Numbered from the stretch's first letter, positions 44,283 to 56,552 are shown. The stretch is 64,000 bases of DNA from Diphasiastrum complanatum (GCA_029204225.1 CM055102.1:16552678-16616677), one strand, 5' to 3'. Made by a program: numbers and translations. Notes: generated by a model not told the origin, from the sequence alone.

Positions 44283-45439
44283 TCAGCTTGGCTCGGCATC
44301 TGGGAATTCCCTGGAATTCGCTAACAGAGAGATCCTAAGATTAGACATGAATTGATTTAATGTGCTAACAATGTATGCCAGGTCTGATCTAGTACACAAC
44401 ATTGCATACATCAAAGATCCTATGAGTGAATGATAAGGGTACTTCTCTATGTCGATTACTTCACTATCAGAATCAGCACAAGTAGATTTAGTCAATACTA
44501 TACTTGGATCCATTGGAGTATCAATTGGTTTGCAATCAGACATATGAAATTTTTTTAAAATATCTTTTAGATATGTCTATTGGCTAAGATAGATCTTCTT
44601 CCGAAGTCTATTTCTAGTAATGTGAATTCCTAGCAAAGAATGGACAGCTCCTAAATCAGTCATGTCAAATTCCTTTGACATATCACTCTTAGTAGTGCGC
44701 AGAAGAGAAGTGTCGTTAGACAAGATAAATGCATCATCTACGTAAAGAGCTATGTGAACTGAATTGGTGCCTATATGCTTTGAATAAACATTACAGTCAA
44801 CTGAACTATTTGCAAATTCCAATTGAATGAGATAAGAGTTGATTCTATCGAACTATGCTCTTGCGGCCTATTTCAGACCATAGATTGCTTTGTGCAGCTT
44901 GCACACTTTGTGCTCTTGGACTTTGACTTCGAATCTTTTCGATTGGAAGGTATACATCTCTTCCTCGACGTTGTCATTGAGAAATGTTGTCTTGACATCC
45001 ATTTGGTGCATTTTGAAGTCTTCCGTGGCTGCTAACGCAATCAGAGCCCTAATTGACTTCATCTTGACGACATGACTAAAAATTTTTTGATAATCCACTC
45101 CTTGGACTTGAGTGAATCTTTCAGCCACCAGCCGTACTTTCCATTCAGCAATGGACCATCAGAGTTGATTTTCTTCTTGAAGATCCACTTGTTGTCAATA
45201 ATTCTCTTGTGAGTGGGGAAGTCGACCAGTGTCCAGGTCTAAGAATCCATGCTACGTAAAATAGGATGAAATGACATAACATCGTTTATCGATGGTTGTT
45301 TAAAATCATAGTATGTATGTTCTTGAAATATTACATCCCTAGAGACAAATACTACATTGGTGGATAGATCATAAACTTTGTAAGCTTTATGTTCATCTGG
45401 ATAGCCAATGAAAATACATTTATTTGTCCTATGATCCAA
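44283..45439 (-). pseudogene. Copia reverse transcriptase / RNase H start
   Basis: In order: MDHRTNKCIFIGYPDEHKAY and DVIFQE (end of integrase), ERFTQVQGVDYQKIFSHVVK, MDVKTTFLNDNVEEEMY, KLHKAIYGLK, IALYVDDAFIL (YVDD intact), MTDLGAVHSLLGIHI, IDTPMDPS and YHSLIGSLMYAMLCTRSDLA. Several breaks separate the blocks. RNase H catalytic motifs are not reached because the element is truncated. Confidence 0.88.
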
Positions 45440-45492
45440 CTTCTTCCTAAGTTGTTTAGAAATGTGAACAAAACATATACAACCAAAGTTTT

Positions 45493-46460
45493 TTAATTGG
45501 TTGACACTAGGCTTGTATCCATGCCAAACTTCATAAGGAGTTTTATTGTTGACGGCTTTGGTGCTGGATCTGTTCTGTACATAACATGTTGTGGCAGCAG
45601 CTTCTGCTCAGAACTTCGCAAGTAGATGTGATTAATGTAGCATGGATCTGGCTGAGTTGAGAAGAGTTCGGTTATTCCTTTCTGCAATCTCGTTCTGTTG
45701 AGGTGAATAGGAAGTGTGAACTGTCTTCTAATACCATGTTCAGCCATGTAGTCGGACATCTAGTTAGAGAGGTATTCACCGCACCGTCATTTTGGAGTGC
45801 TTTTATTTTTGTAGACATTTGTGTCTTAGCAATGGCCTTGAATTTTTTGAAGCATTCAAAGGCTTCAAATTTGTGCTTAATAAACATGATTGTAGACCAT
45901 CTAGAATAATCATCTATGAAAGTGATAAAATAACTTGCATCTCCTAAGGACGGAGTTGACATTGGACCACAAAGATCGCTATGTACAAGATCCAATACAT
46001 GCTTTGTTTTGATGGAATGTGATTTGGGAAACTTGCTTCTAGAGTGTTTTCCATAGATGCATGATTCACAAAAAAAAGATTTTCTATTCAATGAAGAAGG
46101 GAAATACAATCCATTAACTAAATTATTACAGCGCATATAAGAAAATGATCTTGTATTCACATTTTCAAATGGACTATGCCACAAAATAGCATTATCGTTT
46201 ACATTTTCATGAGAGATGCTAGCTAATGCAACTGAATTAGAGAGTACGTAAAGATTTTTGACTCTAGTGCATGTAGTCAGAGTAGTATCTTTATCGAAGA
46301 TTGTACATTGCTCATATGAGAAAGTAATAGTGTAGCCCTCATCAGTCATCTTAGAAACTGACAACATGTTCTTTGACAACTGAGGTACGTGAAGAACATT
46401 GGTGACATAAATAGAAAAATCATTTTTGAACGCGATCTTGACTGTCCCTTTGGCTTCCAC
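45493..46460 (-). pseudogene. Copia integrase, damaged
   Basis: The frame shows VTNVLHVPQLSKNMLS, a pre-integrase finger (WHSPFENVNTRSFSYM to CESCIYGKHSR, with the His pair partly altered), LDLVHSDLCGPMSTPS, FIDDYSRWSTIMFIKHK and LQNDGA in place of the usual LRSDNGGE. After a frameshift RRQFTLPIHLNRTRLQKG replaces the P..NG..ER motif. The catalytic site is therefore degraded. Confidence 0.85.
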
Positions 46461-47448
46461 ACGTATGGTGCTTGAATCTTCGAGGTAGATGAATTGATCT
46501 CTGCTGTAAGCTGCATACTCGATAAACCATTACTTGCGAGAGGTCGTGTTGGGTAGTGTCGTTGTCCAGGTACCAGCTATCATGGTTTTCTTCGTCACTA
46601 TTGTAAGCCATTAACAGGTGTGTATATAGCTCCTTGAATTCCGCTGCATTGGAGGAGTCTGGCTGCTGTTGTTGTTGTTTCTTTGCCTCGTTGTAGATGC
46701 GGATTTGACACTCTTTGATATCATGATTGGCTCTCTTGTAATATCTGTAGAAAAGCTTCTTGTGTGATCCATTATTCTCGCCTTGAGTGTGAGGCTTCTG
46801 CTGTTGCTGCTGCTGCACTTGATTCTTGCCCTTGGAATAGTCTTTCTTCTTGGTGTACAGGGCCATCGATTTGTCTTTGATGGACATGTTGCTGGTCTTT
46901 CTCCGCATTTCTTCTTGAAGTAGATGGCCGATAACCTTTTGAAGAGTGAGTTCGGGTTGTGTGGTGATCGTCACCACAAGTGCTCACTTTGGAAGAGAAG
47001 AAAGCAAGGTCATAACGACATCATCATCTTGAATAGCACATCCTACAACTGATAACTAATCCAATAAAGATTTGAAACTGTTCATGTGAGAAGTGATGAC
47101 AATAGAATCAGACATGCTAAGAGTAAAGAACTTCCTTCTAAGATGTAATCTAGTGGTTACATCATGAGTCTCATAAAGATTTGATAACAAATTTAATACA
47201 TCCTTAGAGGTTTTGCATGTGGTAACATGAGATATTTGGGCCAGATTGAGTGTGATACATGTTAAGGCCTTCTGATCTTTGATATTCCATGCTTTTGCTT
47301 GATCACCATCTTCTGGTTTCAGGTCAGCAACTTCTACTACATCCCAAAGATCTCTATCTATCAATATCATTCGGAGTTTTAACTTCCAAATGTAGAAGTT
47401 AGATCCATTGAGCTTGTCAATGACTCTAACTTCATTGGATGATGACAA
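46420..47448 (-). pseudogene. Copia gag and protease start
   Basis: Gag starts MSSSNEVRVIDKLNGSNFYI and WKLKLRMILIDRDLW, with LNLLSNLYETHDVTTRLHL. A stop near 47,056 and a frame change lead to a Gln-rich stretch and a ruined zinc knuckle (FYRYYKRANHDIKEC, both early Cys lost). The protease signature reads SWYLDNDTTQHDLS instead of W..DSGATQHM. RNA binding and proteolysis are thus both lost. Confidence 0.85.
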
Positions 47449-47536
47449 AGAGTTATCAATATGAACATGCTAATAATAATACAAATAGAAAAAACTTAAT
47501 CTCTCGTTTTATTTGAGCTATGCTCTGATACCAATC

Positions 47537-48066
47537 TGATGGGGCAAGAGAGTATGGAGAACACGAACGGAGAAGAGAGCAAGAATATTTGTGGAACAGC
47601 TCTCCCGTTGCAATGGGCTTCTAGATGCAAAAACAGTCTAATAAAATGTTTATACTAAGTATAATCACAGCTTAAATGTTTTGTTGTCCAACAAGATCTT
47701 ATAAATTAGTTCATACTCACAAAAATACAGAAATGAGTACAGTCCACTGAAGAGATTAGAAATGGTTTGTGTGTGGTATTACTAAAAATTGGATTTAGTC
47801 AGAAGTTTAATTCTGCAATAGATTGAAAGAGCAGTGTGATAGCGCAAGTTCCTCAAGCATCAAAGACAGCCAAAGATCAGAAATTGAGGAGTTGTAGACG
47901 TCCATGTTTTAATCAGTGTGAGTAAACAATTGTTATCAAATAGCAATGAAGTGCATTCAAATCACAAGAAGCATTCATCTACGTTATACACATATAGAAA
48001 AGTGTGCTGCTGCTATATGACACTAAAGCACAACAAAATAGCAGTTACAACCAAAATGACGACGTA
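47537..48066 (-). repeat. Probable 5' LTR of the second copia element
   Basis: The inner edge (TGATGGGG on the plus strand) lies three bases outside the primer site. The outer edge cannot be fixed. The LTR must end before about 48,066, where homology to the plus-strand copia fragment begins. It contains no coding sequence. Confidence 0.5.
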
Positions 48067-49350
48067 ACTGGGAGACTTTATGTTGATGATATCATTATCA
48101 CAGGCAATGATGAGAACCTCACTCGTCCTATCAAAGCCAACTTATGCAAGCAGTTTGAGATGATAGATTTAGATCTTATGCACTATTGCTTGGGTGTTGA
48201 AGTATGGCAAACTGGTAGTGATATCAAGTTATGTCAAACCAAGCATGTGGACGAGGTATTGGAGAGATTTCACATGACAGAGTGAAAACCTTCCATCACC
48301 CCTTGTGAAGCTGGTAAGAAATTATCTCGTATTGATGATAGCACATATGTTGACGTTACTCTATTTCGTCAACTAGTTGGGAGTTTGATATATCTTACGA
48401 CTACACGTCCTGATATCTGCTATGTTGCAAGTTTGATTAGTCAATTCATGTCATCACCCACTATGGACCATTGGAAAGCTGCGAAAAGGATTTTGAGGTA
48501 TGTGAAGGGTACACCTAACCTTGGCCTAATTTACAAAAGACAAAGTGTTTTACCTAAGTTGCAAGGTTATGTTGATGTTGATTGGGCAAGAAATATAGAT
48601 GATAGAAAGTCAACAACAGGTTATGCCTTCAATTTTGGTAGCAGTTGTTTTTCATGGTCTAGCAAAAAGCAAGACACTGTTTCTCTTTCTTCTACAGAAG
48701 CCGAATATAAAGTGTTAAGTTCTGCTACCCAGGAAGCTGTTTGGCTACGTAAGTTGTTATGTGAGATTGGCATGAAGCAGTAAACCCTACTGTTATTTTC
48801 TGTGACAGTCAAAGTGGAATACAATTGGCTAAGAATCATGTTTTTCACGCAAGGACAAAACATATTGAGGTAAAATATCACTTTGTGCGTCAGAAGCTAC
48901 AATCTGAAGATATAAGTATTGTACATTATTCTACGTTGTTACAAGTTGCTGATATATTTACGAAAGCTTTAAGTAAAGAAAAGTTTGAGACTTTTAGAGC
49001 CAAACTTGGCTTAGATCTGGTTATGTAAAAAGTCTTTACTTATAATACTATCATGGAGGTAGGTTCCATAGAAAGATGTAGATCATTGAGGGAGAGAGTT
49101 AAAATAGCAATGATCGACTTATACAGTGCTTTCTTATTTCGACAGCACCACGTGTGCTCAGTTCTAGAATTATCGGGCCATCTTTCTTTTACGAGCCCTT
49201 TGAGTACTTTTAAGTAACTTTATCTTTGTACTTACTTATCAGTTGAATATACAGTTTGAGGTGAGCTATTATGTTGTCTTGTCTTGTTGCACTTGATGTT
49301 GTGTTGTGGTGATTGATTCGGTTGGGTGTGTTAAACTATGTTTCTTAACT
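48067..49350 (+). mobile_element. 5'-truncated relative of the 30.6-kb copia element
   Basis: The plus strand begins inside reverse transcriptase (GRLYVDDIIITGNDENLTRP) and continues through MHYCLGVEVWQTGSDIKLC, RNase H with YLTTTRPDICY, STTGYAF and LSSTEAEYKVL, and the tail HFVRQKL to ADIFTKALSK. A purine tract and a full LTR (49,097-49,350) follow. It is nearly identical to the minus-strand element at 30.6-36.6 kb but retains Trp in VEVWQTG, where that copy has a stop. A TGA follows HMTE near 48,283, and another break lies near 48,783. No target duplication can be tested because the 5' end is missing. Confidence 0.92.
49097..49350 (+). repeat. 3' LTR of the truncated copia copy
   Basis: It starts AGTTAAAATAGC after GAGGGAGAG and ends TTTCTTAACT. 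It gives a third, independent instance of the AG...CT termini. Its right edge abuts CACTA subterminal sequence. Confidence 0.9.
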
Positions 49351-49354
49351 AATC

Positions 49355-49630
49355 CGACAAGCACAACCTACCGGATTCCACAACCCAAAATTCCAATGAT
49401 CGAAAGACAATCCGACATGGACGTCGCAATGCGACGTCCAAAGACATCGCAAAAGGTCCGACGTGGATGTCGTATTGCGACGTCCAAAATACCTGTCGGA
49501 TTCCGACGTTTGTAAATATAGAATGATCCAAAACTTTGTCCGACGGATGTCAAACGCCCATCCGATGTCCATGTATACTGGGATTTCAGATTCTGACGTC
49601 CCAGATAGACGTGGGATTCCGACGTCTGTT
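49355..49630. repeat. CACTA subterminal repeat region
   Basis: About ten GACGT/TCCGAC motifs occur in both orientations. At 49,419-49,439 they form a near-perfect palindrome with ten-base arms GGACGTCGCA and TGCGACGTCC around one central base. Such arrays are transposase-binding sites in characterised CACTA elements. Confidence 0.75.
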
Positions 49631-49694
49631 AACAAAATGATAAAAAAAAAGGTCTTACATTTGTCCCTCCCTTTTTTATTGGCAATTATATTAC

Positions 49695-49887
49695 CTTGAG
49701 GATCCACGTCATAATAAGGATTTGTGGATGACTCTTCGGTGGGGGCGGGAGCCACAACCGCTTGTGAGGAACCACCTTCATCTCGGCTAAGCATACTTTG
49801 CAGTTGTGTTTTTTGCTCAGGGGTTAATGATTCATATAAATTTTTAACATAGTCTCCCGAGTTTTCACCACTGAATGACCCCGACAT
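49695..49887 (-). CDS. First exon of a second, divergent CACTA-borne gene
   Basis: On the minus strand an exon of about 64 codons starts MSGSFSGENSGDYVKNLYES and continues with SLTPEQKTQLQSMLSRDEGG to NPYYDVDP. It ends at a CAAG|GTAATA donor. It faces away from the transposase gene, with about 280 bases to the first possible transposase exon. Later exons would lie towards the missing left end and are gone. It could correspond to the accessory, DNA-binding protein of CACTA elements, although in characterised elements that gene is usually co-oriented with the transposase. I recognise no domain. Confidence 0.4.
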
Positions 49888-50169
49888 GATTACTACATTC
49901 ATAAACATACAATACATTACAATAAACCCTAATATATTGAAATGAAGTAGAAAAAAAAATCGACTACAGAACTTTAATGCATGTTGGAGTGAGACTTTCA
50001 TAACTGTGTTAACAAAAAAAAAAGATATGCGTGTAGAGCTTGCACCAAGATGCAAAAGAATCATATAAGCGACAACGTATAAGAATAGTACTATCTAAAA
50101 CTTAAAACATTAGAATCACACAATAATTTTATGCTATTTGTGTTTTGTACTTATGCATATATGCAGTTT

Positions 50170-53100
50170 ATCACAACGAGATGAATTACATTCAGATCAG
50201 TCTAGCGATGAAGACACTACTCAAGTTAACAGGGTAAGTAATAAACATGCATGTTTTCTTGTTCATAAAAACTTTGTTATTATAAGTTAAACTATTGTGC
50301 TAAAGTGACATGTACTTGATTTTTGTTTCTCGTAGAGAAATTATTTTCAAAATACAATATGGTGTACATGCCTCAAGTGTAATGGACAAAAGATGTGTGA
50401 AAGACGCATTGTTGAAAATCATTTGTGGAAGTTTGGACGAAAAGAAGGTCAACCATAGAATTTGGAAGACGTTGAGGTTTGTTAACTTTATATGATTGGT
50501 TTTTATTATAATCTTCGTCAATCTATATATGTCACTTATGGAATTTGTTTCATGTGTGTAGCCAATACATCAAATGCCATTCCACGGAAATGATCCATCC
50601 GTGTTTAGTTACAATCAACGTCAAGTTTTGATAGACATGAAAAAAACAAAGAATGAAACAAATTGAAGAGGCAAACACAATTGAACAAAAGAGTAATCAA
50701 TTTGATTATAATGATTATGATGAGAAGGTGCAACACGATGAAGCAATGCACAACATGTTTGAATCTTACTTTGAAACAAATGATAATGATGATATGCATG
50801 CATCTTCTAATGAAAACAGAGATCACGAACAATTTGTAATGGATGAAGACGAGATTCTATTGCGCAAGGAGGCAGACACTCCTCTATATCCTGGAGCATC
50901 CATTTCGAGACTAGCTACATCAATTCTTATTCTAAACCTTCAAGCAACATACAAATGGAGTGATCGTAGCGTGACATCTTTATTCGGGTACTTAACGCAT
51001 AACACAACTATTATACTTTATAGCATATTTACATTAAGTTAATTTTTTTTCTTTTCTAACAACTCACATTGCTCTTTTTTTAGGTTGTTGCATCGAATAC
51101 TTCCGAAAGAAAATGTGATACCTAAAACACGAAAAGAAGCACGAAAGATGATGACCATGCTTGGAATGGATTACGACAATACATGCATGTCCAAAAGACC
51201 ATGTTCTATATAGAGGTGAGCATTCAGAAAAGCTTTAATGTCCAATGTGTAACGCTTCACGTTTTCGAGATGATGTACAAGGGGATAAAGTGGCACGAAA
51301 AGTGTTACGACATTTTCCAATTATCCCATGATTGCAACGTTTATTTCGATGTAAATCTTTGGCACAACTAATGGATTGGCATGTCAAAAATTGATCTACG
51401 GATGATGTCATGCGAGTACCGAGTGATTCACCTGCATGGAAACATATTGAAGACCAATGGCCCGAGTTTAAAAACGAACCTCGTGATTTGAGATTTGGCC
51501 TTGCTATAGATGGTGTAAATCCTTTTAGCGTTCAAGCGTCAACTTGGTCCACATGGCCAGTTGTGCTCGTTAATTATAACATACCTCCGTGGTTGAGTAT
51601 TAAAACTGTTATTGGCTTTATTGATTCCAGGAAAGTACAAGGCCAAGAACATGGATGAATATCTTGCACCTTTGGTCGATGAATTGTGCATTCTTTAAAA
51701 TGATATTCACGCTTATGACATCTCGAGACCTTTACAACAATGGAATTTCGTTATTCGTGGAATTTTAATGTGGACGATGCATGACTATCCCGGTTTAAGC
51801 GAATGTTCAGGTATCTATATAATGAATCTAATCCGTTTTAGGGTTTAACGTTTGAGTATATTTAACTAAGCTTATGTTTAATTTGGTTTATGAACTATGT
51901 AGGTTTAACCGCATCGAGTGGTGTACGAAAATCATCGCAAATACTTGTCGCTTGATCATCATTTTCGAAGGTTGAATAGGCAATTTTTTGGAGGGCGAAG
52001 AGATAATCCTCTAACTACACCACCACCCCCATGCATGGGAGTAGCAGAATGGCATCGTGAATGGATTAAACATCACGACGTTAATTCTTCATGGAATGAA
52101 TCCATTGGTGGTATAAAACGGTTGTTTGTTTTTCATGAATTACCCTATTGGAGGAATTTATTGATAAACCATCTATTGGATCCTATGCACATATTCAAAA
52201 ACGTCGGTGAATCCTTATGGAACCACATCATTGGCATAAAAGACAACTCCGCAGCTCGTAAAGATCTACAAGCGGCCGATGTGAAAAGACCATGTTGGAT
52301 TCAATACACCGAAGGTGAAGATGAGATTCTACCTAGCGTGTCATGGATTCTTACAAAAGAGCAACTCTCATATGTTAAACATGTCATAAAATAAATGAGA
52401 ACTCCAACACGCTATGCACATTCTTTATGCAAATCATTTACCAAAGATGGTAAATTAAGTGGATTGAAATCACATGATTGGCATAAGATGTTGCAATTCA
52501 TACTTCCAATTTCTATTCGAGGTCTCTTCAATGATGACGTACAAAATATGCTTTACAATTTGTCATCGATGATTAGGTTTGTATATTTTTTTAAGAACTT
52601 ATATAAATATGTGTTATTTCAATGTTTTTATGTGTTAAACAACCTAATGTACTATCAATCTTGCAAGTGGATTTTCTCAAAAGAAATAAAAAATAGTGAA
52701 TTGGATTCTATAAAAATCCAAATGATCGAAATGGTATGTTTGTTGGAAAGAGATTTTCCAACTTCCTTTTTCGATATACAAGTTCATCTTCTAGTGCATT
52801 TGGTCGAAGAAGTATCAATTGCAGGACTTGTGCACACGAGATGGATGTTCTACCTTGAGCACTTTATGAAAGTTTTGAAGGGCTTTGTGAGACAAAAGAC
52901 AAGGCCAGAAGGTAGCATTGCAGAAAGTTGGCTTGTACAGGAATCTTTTTTTTATATCACCGAAATAATCTCACAATTGCATCCTGCAAGTCCAAAAATG
53001 TGGTGTGAAGAAGAAGATGAACATGTTAAGGGTGAAGTACCACAAGGAAATGGTGTGCAAAAAAGACTTTCACCTCAATTAAAAGAGAAAATTGACACAT

Positions 53101-53186
53101 TCATATTATATAATTTTGGACAGATAAAAAAGTGGATTTCAAGGTATGAAGAATCCAAAAAGAAAAGAAACATAACATTGAAATGA
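50170..53186 (+). pseudogene. CACTA TNP2-like transposase
   Basis: Several exon-like segments encode the family in order. The transposase-associated zinc motif WCTCLKCNGQKMCERRIVENH is at 50,363-50,425 after a TCGTAG acceptor. An acidic stretch is at 50,653-50,930. The Transposase_21 region has WKHIEDQWPEFKNEPRDLRF, GLAIDGVNPFS and WPVVLVNYNIPPWL (51,430-51,600), then LINHLLDPMHIFKNVGESLW (about 52,160). The DUF4218 part has LKSHDWHKMLQFILPI and GLVHTRWMFYLEHFMKVLKG. Stops (for example near 50,455 and the TAA at 52,392-52,394) and frame changes show decay, although some breaks may be introns. The enzyme would bind the ends and catalyse excision. Confidence 0.85.
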
Positions 53187-53477
53187 AGAAGAAATATCAA
53201 TCGAAAAAGAAGGAGGACGTTGGAAGAATGACAAACCTTTGGAGCCTTTACCTTCAAAATGCTCTTGTGAATGGGTTTTTGATACGATGCTATAAGCATT
53301 CGAAAACGGAGAAGAAGTGACCGAATTAGAATGAGAATTTGTTTGCGGATGTGGATGAAAGGTTAGTATAGTATTGTTTTTGTGAAGTTTTGTTTTTGTA
53401 CTACTCAATAAATGAATAGTATTTCTAATTACACACTCTTTTTTTTTTGTGTGTTTTAGTATACATCATACACTACC

Positions 53478-54207
53478 ATGTGGGCATATGGACACCATTA
53501 CCGTGTTGAGAGAGTTGACAACAAGCGACGTACATATGATTGTGGTATAATGACCAACTTTCAACAAGAGAGTCATTCTAGTGCGAGGGACCCTAATGTC
53601 ATTTCGGACGACCTAGACTATGTCGGCACATTGCAACATATTTATGAAGTCGATTACGAGACTAACAACAAATACTTTATTTTTGACATAAAATGGTTTA
53701 AGGTCATCTATCGTGGAAGCAACGCCACGATTAGAAATGATAAAAAAAATTTTAAATCGACTCAACAAAATGTATATCGATGGACTCTCATGACACTTTA
53801 GTAATGCCATGACATTGCGAACAAGTGAGACTCTAAAATTTCAATGTCATTAATATTCGCAATCCAATTATTTATGTATCAATCTTATAAGACTAACTTA
53901 ATTTTTTTTAATTCTTTGGCAAATTATATTCCATCCAGATCGAATAGACCCAAGATGGTGGGATGTGATCCAACTTAATGCAAGAAAATGATGTGTGTTT
54001 GAAGGAAAAGATATTGTTGAATTGGATACACACGGCGAACCACCACCCAATTTTGGCGACGTTTTGGAAGAATCTAAACCATTCATCCAAACTCCAAATG
54101 ATGTCGAAATGATGGGAGAAGAAGGTACAAATGGAAATGATGAGATTCCTACGATCGTACAAGACCAAATTGGGGATAATTTGAGGCCCCACGTTTGGAT
54201 GAGATAG
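53478..54207 (+). pseudogene. CACTA transposase C-terminal part (DUF4216-like)
   Basis: The first segment (to 53,801) has YGHHYRVERVDNKRRTYDCG and YVGTLQHIYEVDYETNNKYF followed by IFDIKWF. This matches the DUF4216 pattern (YYG.L..I.ELDY.....LF.C.W). A later segment (about 53,915-54,207) has DPRWWDVIQLNARK and an acidic tail. The two are separated by stops or an intron. This is the usual C-terminal module of plant CACTA transposases. Confidence 0.75.
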
Positions 54208-54299
54208 AATTAGAAGAAGAGAAGATTGAATATGAGGGTAGCTCACATCATCAAAGAGACACGATCGGAAATTTACGATTATACTTAAATTCACTTGCA

Positions 54300-55679
54300 C
54301 TTATTGTTTTTTTATATTCAAGGGAGGCATGTTAGGATTAACTTGAAGGGATGTGGTGTCTTCGGCCTGTGAGGCTTATTGGAAATCCTAGTTGAAGGTG
54401 TGTTCTCTGCCAGTTTGGAGGTCGAAGTGTGGAAATGAGAGCTGGAGCTCCCAATAGTCAAAGGTGGAGGCAAATTCGATGAATGGAAAATTAGAGATCT
54501 GGCATGGATGGATCTGGGACAATGGCATTATAATGTGCCAAGGCCGCATTGTAACAGATGATGAGGGTGGCTGGGTGATATTGATGGCATTTGTGGTAGA
54601 GGGCTCTGAGATTGTTATAGGCGAGACGAAGAGTATCAAGGAGGGTGGCAGCGGTGGTGTGACAGTGCTTAATGTGCTCTGTGAAGGTGTCGATCGGCTT
54701 CTTTGCTCCTGTGGGCTGGTACTATGGCGTGTCCTATACCTGCTGGTGTTGTGAAGAAGAGGGGATGAACGGAGGTGGAACGAAGAGGGGGGGGTTGATG
54801 CATGTGATTTAGCTCCAATTGAAAGCATCGATCTTGCGAAAAATTCATAATGGTACAAAGGCCTGCTACAAAATAGAACGGAGGACTCCTGAAAACATCG
54901 CAAAAATAGTCGAAATCCTTAATCTGGACGAAGCTGGTAAGGATGACAAAAACAAAGATATTCTTATTCATCTCCAATGCAATCTGATATACATGAATGA
55001 GATCTGAATTGGAGAGGGAGGGAGTTGAGAATAGTAGAGAAAAACAATAATAAGCTAATATAATTAGATACTGAAAAATCAAAGGCAAATTGTCGTCTAC
55101 TAGAGCAGTGAAGGCTCTAGAACAGCAAAAATTGCTTTTTGAGGGTGCGCAGCTGGCCTTCGATCGCCTTGAGTGCGTGCTCATCCTCTGGAGCGTGGCA
55201 CGTAGAGTGGCCAGCTCGGTGTCTTTGGTGTTGAGCACCACATCATGAAGCTTGCGTTGATCTTGGTAGGTCTGTAGCACTCGGGCAGAGTGATTCTTGT
55301 AGTACTCGGCGTGCTTCTTTTGCAGCTTCTGGGTGGCCAGTGTGTCTTCTTCTGCTATTGCTACCATTTGATTCAGTGCATCTTGGATAGCCTGCACTTG
55401 TTGGTCGGCCTGTTGAACTTTCAGCTCCAGGGCTACCTGTTGAGTCGTGAAGTTGGCATGGGCTCTCTACATCTATGTCTACTCCACATTGTCCTCGAGC
55501 TGGCAGGCAGTCCTTGAGCGATCTCTCATTGGCTCTGATAGATTCGCACTCTTGCTCTAAGGCCAAGTGTTGGCGGTCGGATTGGTAAGTTTTCCGCGCG
55601 GTCCTTTCTTGATCGAGCTCGGTCTGAAGTTTGGACACGAGGAGTTGGTGCTGCTGAGCTATTTGTCCCGCTTTTTTCA
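54300..55679 (-). pseudogene. Coiled-coil frame interrupted by an LTR element
   Basis: Reading away from the LTR at 55,680, the minus strand encodes MKKAGQIAQQHQLLVSKLQT, ELDQERTARKTYQSDRQHLA and RANERSLKDCL. In a shifted frame follow IQDALNQMVAIAEEDTLATQ and TKDTELATLRATLQRM. These are long amphipathic, Gln/Glu/Lys-rich helices typical of coiled coils, as found in the gag-like first protein of some plant retroelements. Further on (54,903-54,388) the frame is Ser/Pro/Thr-rich. I cannot name the family. The other side of the insertion (61.7-62.5 kb, minus strand) may hold its upstream part. Confidence 0.4.
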
Positions 55680-56154
55680 TGTTGTGGGTATTTCCTGCAC
55701 AATAATAAACAAGTGGGTCCCACCACTTAAAATATTGTTGGCCGAGCCTTCTAGTGGGACCCGCCACAGTACATTGTAAGTAGGATAGTAAGTGCGAGGG
55801 CACTGGCATCCTGTGCGTGTAAGCCCAACCCAATGAGCACAAGTAGCAAGTTGTAATTCCTAGGAATAAGAGACTAGGGGCTTCAAACTCTAAAATGACA
55901 TTAGAGGCCCTAAGTCAAGCTACAAATAAAAAAGCTAAAAGGGCCCAACTTAAAACTCACATGAATCATGTGAGTGCCCTTGTGCTTTCTTAGCACCAAT
56001 AGATTTAAGTTGTGTTAATTTTAAAGACTTGGATTAGAATCATCGCCCCAATGAAGTGGCCAATGAGAGTGAAGGAGGCTCACCTCTAAAATCTATAAGA
56101 GGGAGCCATTTCCTTTGTATTGTATCATCTTCCATTCTCATTCTAATAAAACTC

Positions 56155-56242
<88 letters not shown>

Positions 56243-56291
56243 CCATTTCCTTTGTATTGTATCATCTTCCATTCTCATTCTAATAAAACTC

Positions 56292-56383
<92 letters not shown>

Positions 56384-56491
56384 CTCTCTTTCTCCTCTCT
56401 ATTCTCTCTACTCTCTCTCTCTTCGTGCTATGCAGGTGAAGGCGAGGTTGCCGCTCCCAGCGACGGACTATACTACATCGACGACACAACA
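55680..56491 (+). repeat. 5' LTR with duplicated (CT)n block
   Basis: This 812-base LTR contains an AATAAAACTCTCTTGG sequence followed by a CT tract. This block of about 137 bases (56,104-56,240) is repeated once (56,241 to about 56,381), so the LTR has two CT tracts. The other LTR has a single, interrupted CT region. The AATAAA may mark the polyadenylation signal in the R region. Confidence 0.9.
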
Positions 56492-56492
56492 G

Positions 56493-56511
56493 TGGGGCCG
56501 TTGCTGGGGAG
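56493..56511 (+). promoter_or_regulatory. Primer binding site, tRNA-Asp type
   Basis: TGGGGCCGTTGCTGGGGA matches the tRNA-Asp primer consensus TGGCGCCGTTGCCGGGGA with two differences and starts within a few bases of the LTR end. This assigns the element to the gypsy (Athila/Tat-like) group even though it has no polymerase. Confidence 0.85.
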
Positions 56512-56550
56512 CGCCACACACTCACTTCGTCACATAGTTTTCTTAATCTC

Positions 56551-56552
<2 letters not shown>

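Larger units (their letters stand above)
44283..47536 (-). mobile_element. Second copia element, 3'-truncated and decayed
   Basis: The minus strand runs from a primer site (TGGTATCAGAGC at 47,522-47,533) through gag, protease, integrase, reverse transcriptase and the start of RNase H, and stops abruptly near 44,283. Its proteins differ clearly from those of the 30.6-kb element, so it is a distinct family. A 5' LTR should start at 47,537 (plus-strand TGATGGGG). No 3' LTR was found. Stops and frameshifts are frequent. Confidence 0.88.
49351..54240 (+). mobile_element. CACTA (En/Spm-type) transposon, ends missing or unrecognised
   Basis: A TNP2-type transposase gene (50,170-54,207) is preceded by a 280-base subterminal region (49,355-49,630) packed with GACGT and TCCGAC motifs, typical of CACTA ends where transposase-binding repeats cluster. 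The terminal CACTA...TAGTG bases were not found on either side: the left side meets a copia LTR at 49,350, and the right side lacks subterminal repeats after 54,240. The copy is therefore probably truncated at both ends. It is a cut-and-paste element that cannot move by itself. Confidence 0.8.

Noticed and set aside
50653-51042. Acidic plus-strand frame as an independent host gene
   Set aside because: It sits between recognisable N-terminal and Transposase_21 segments of the CACTA transposase and is best read as part of that gene.
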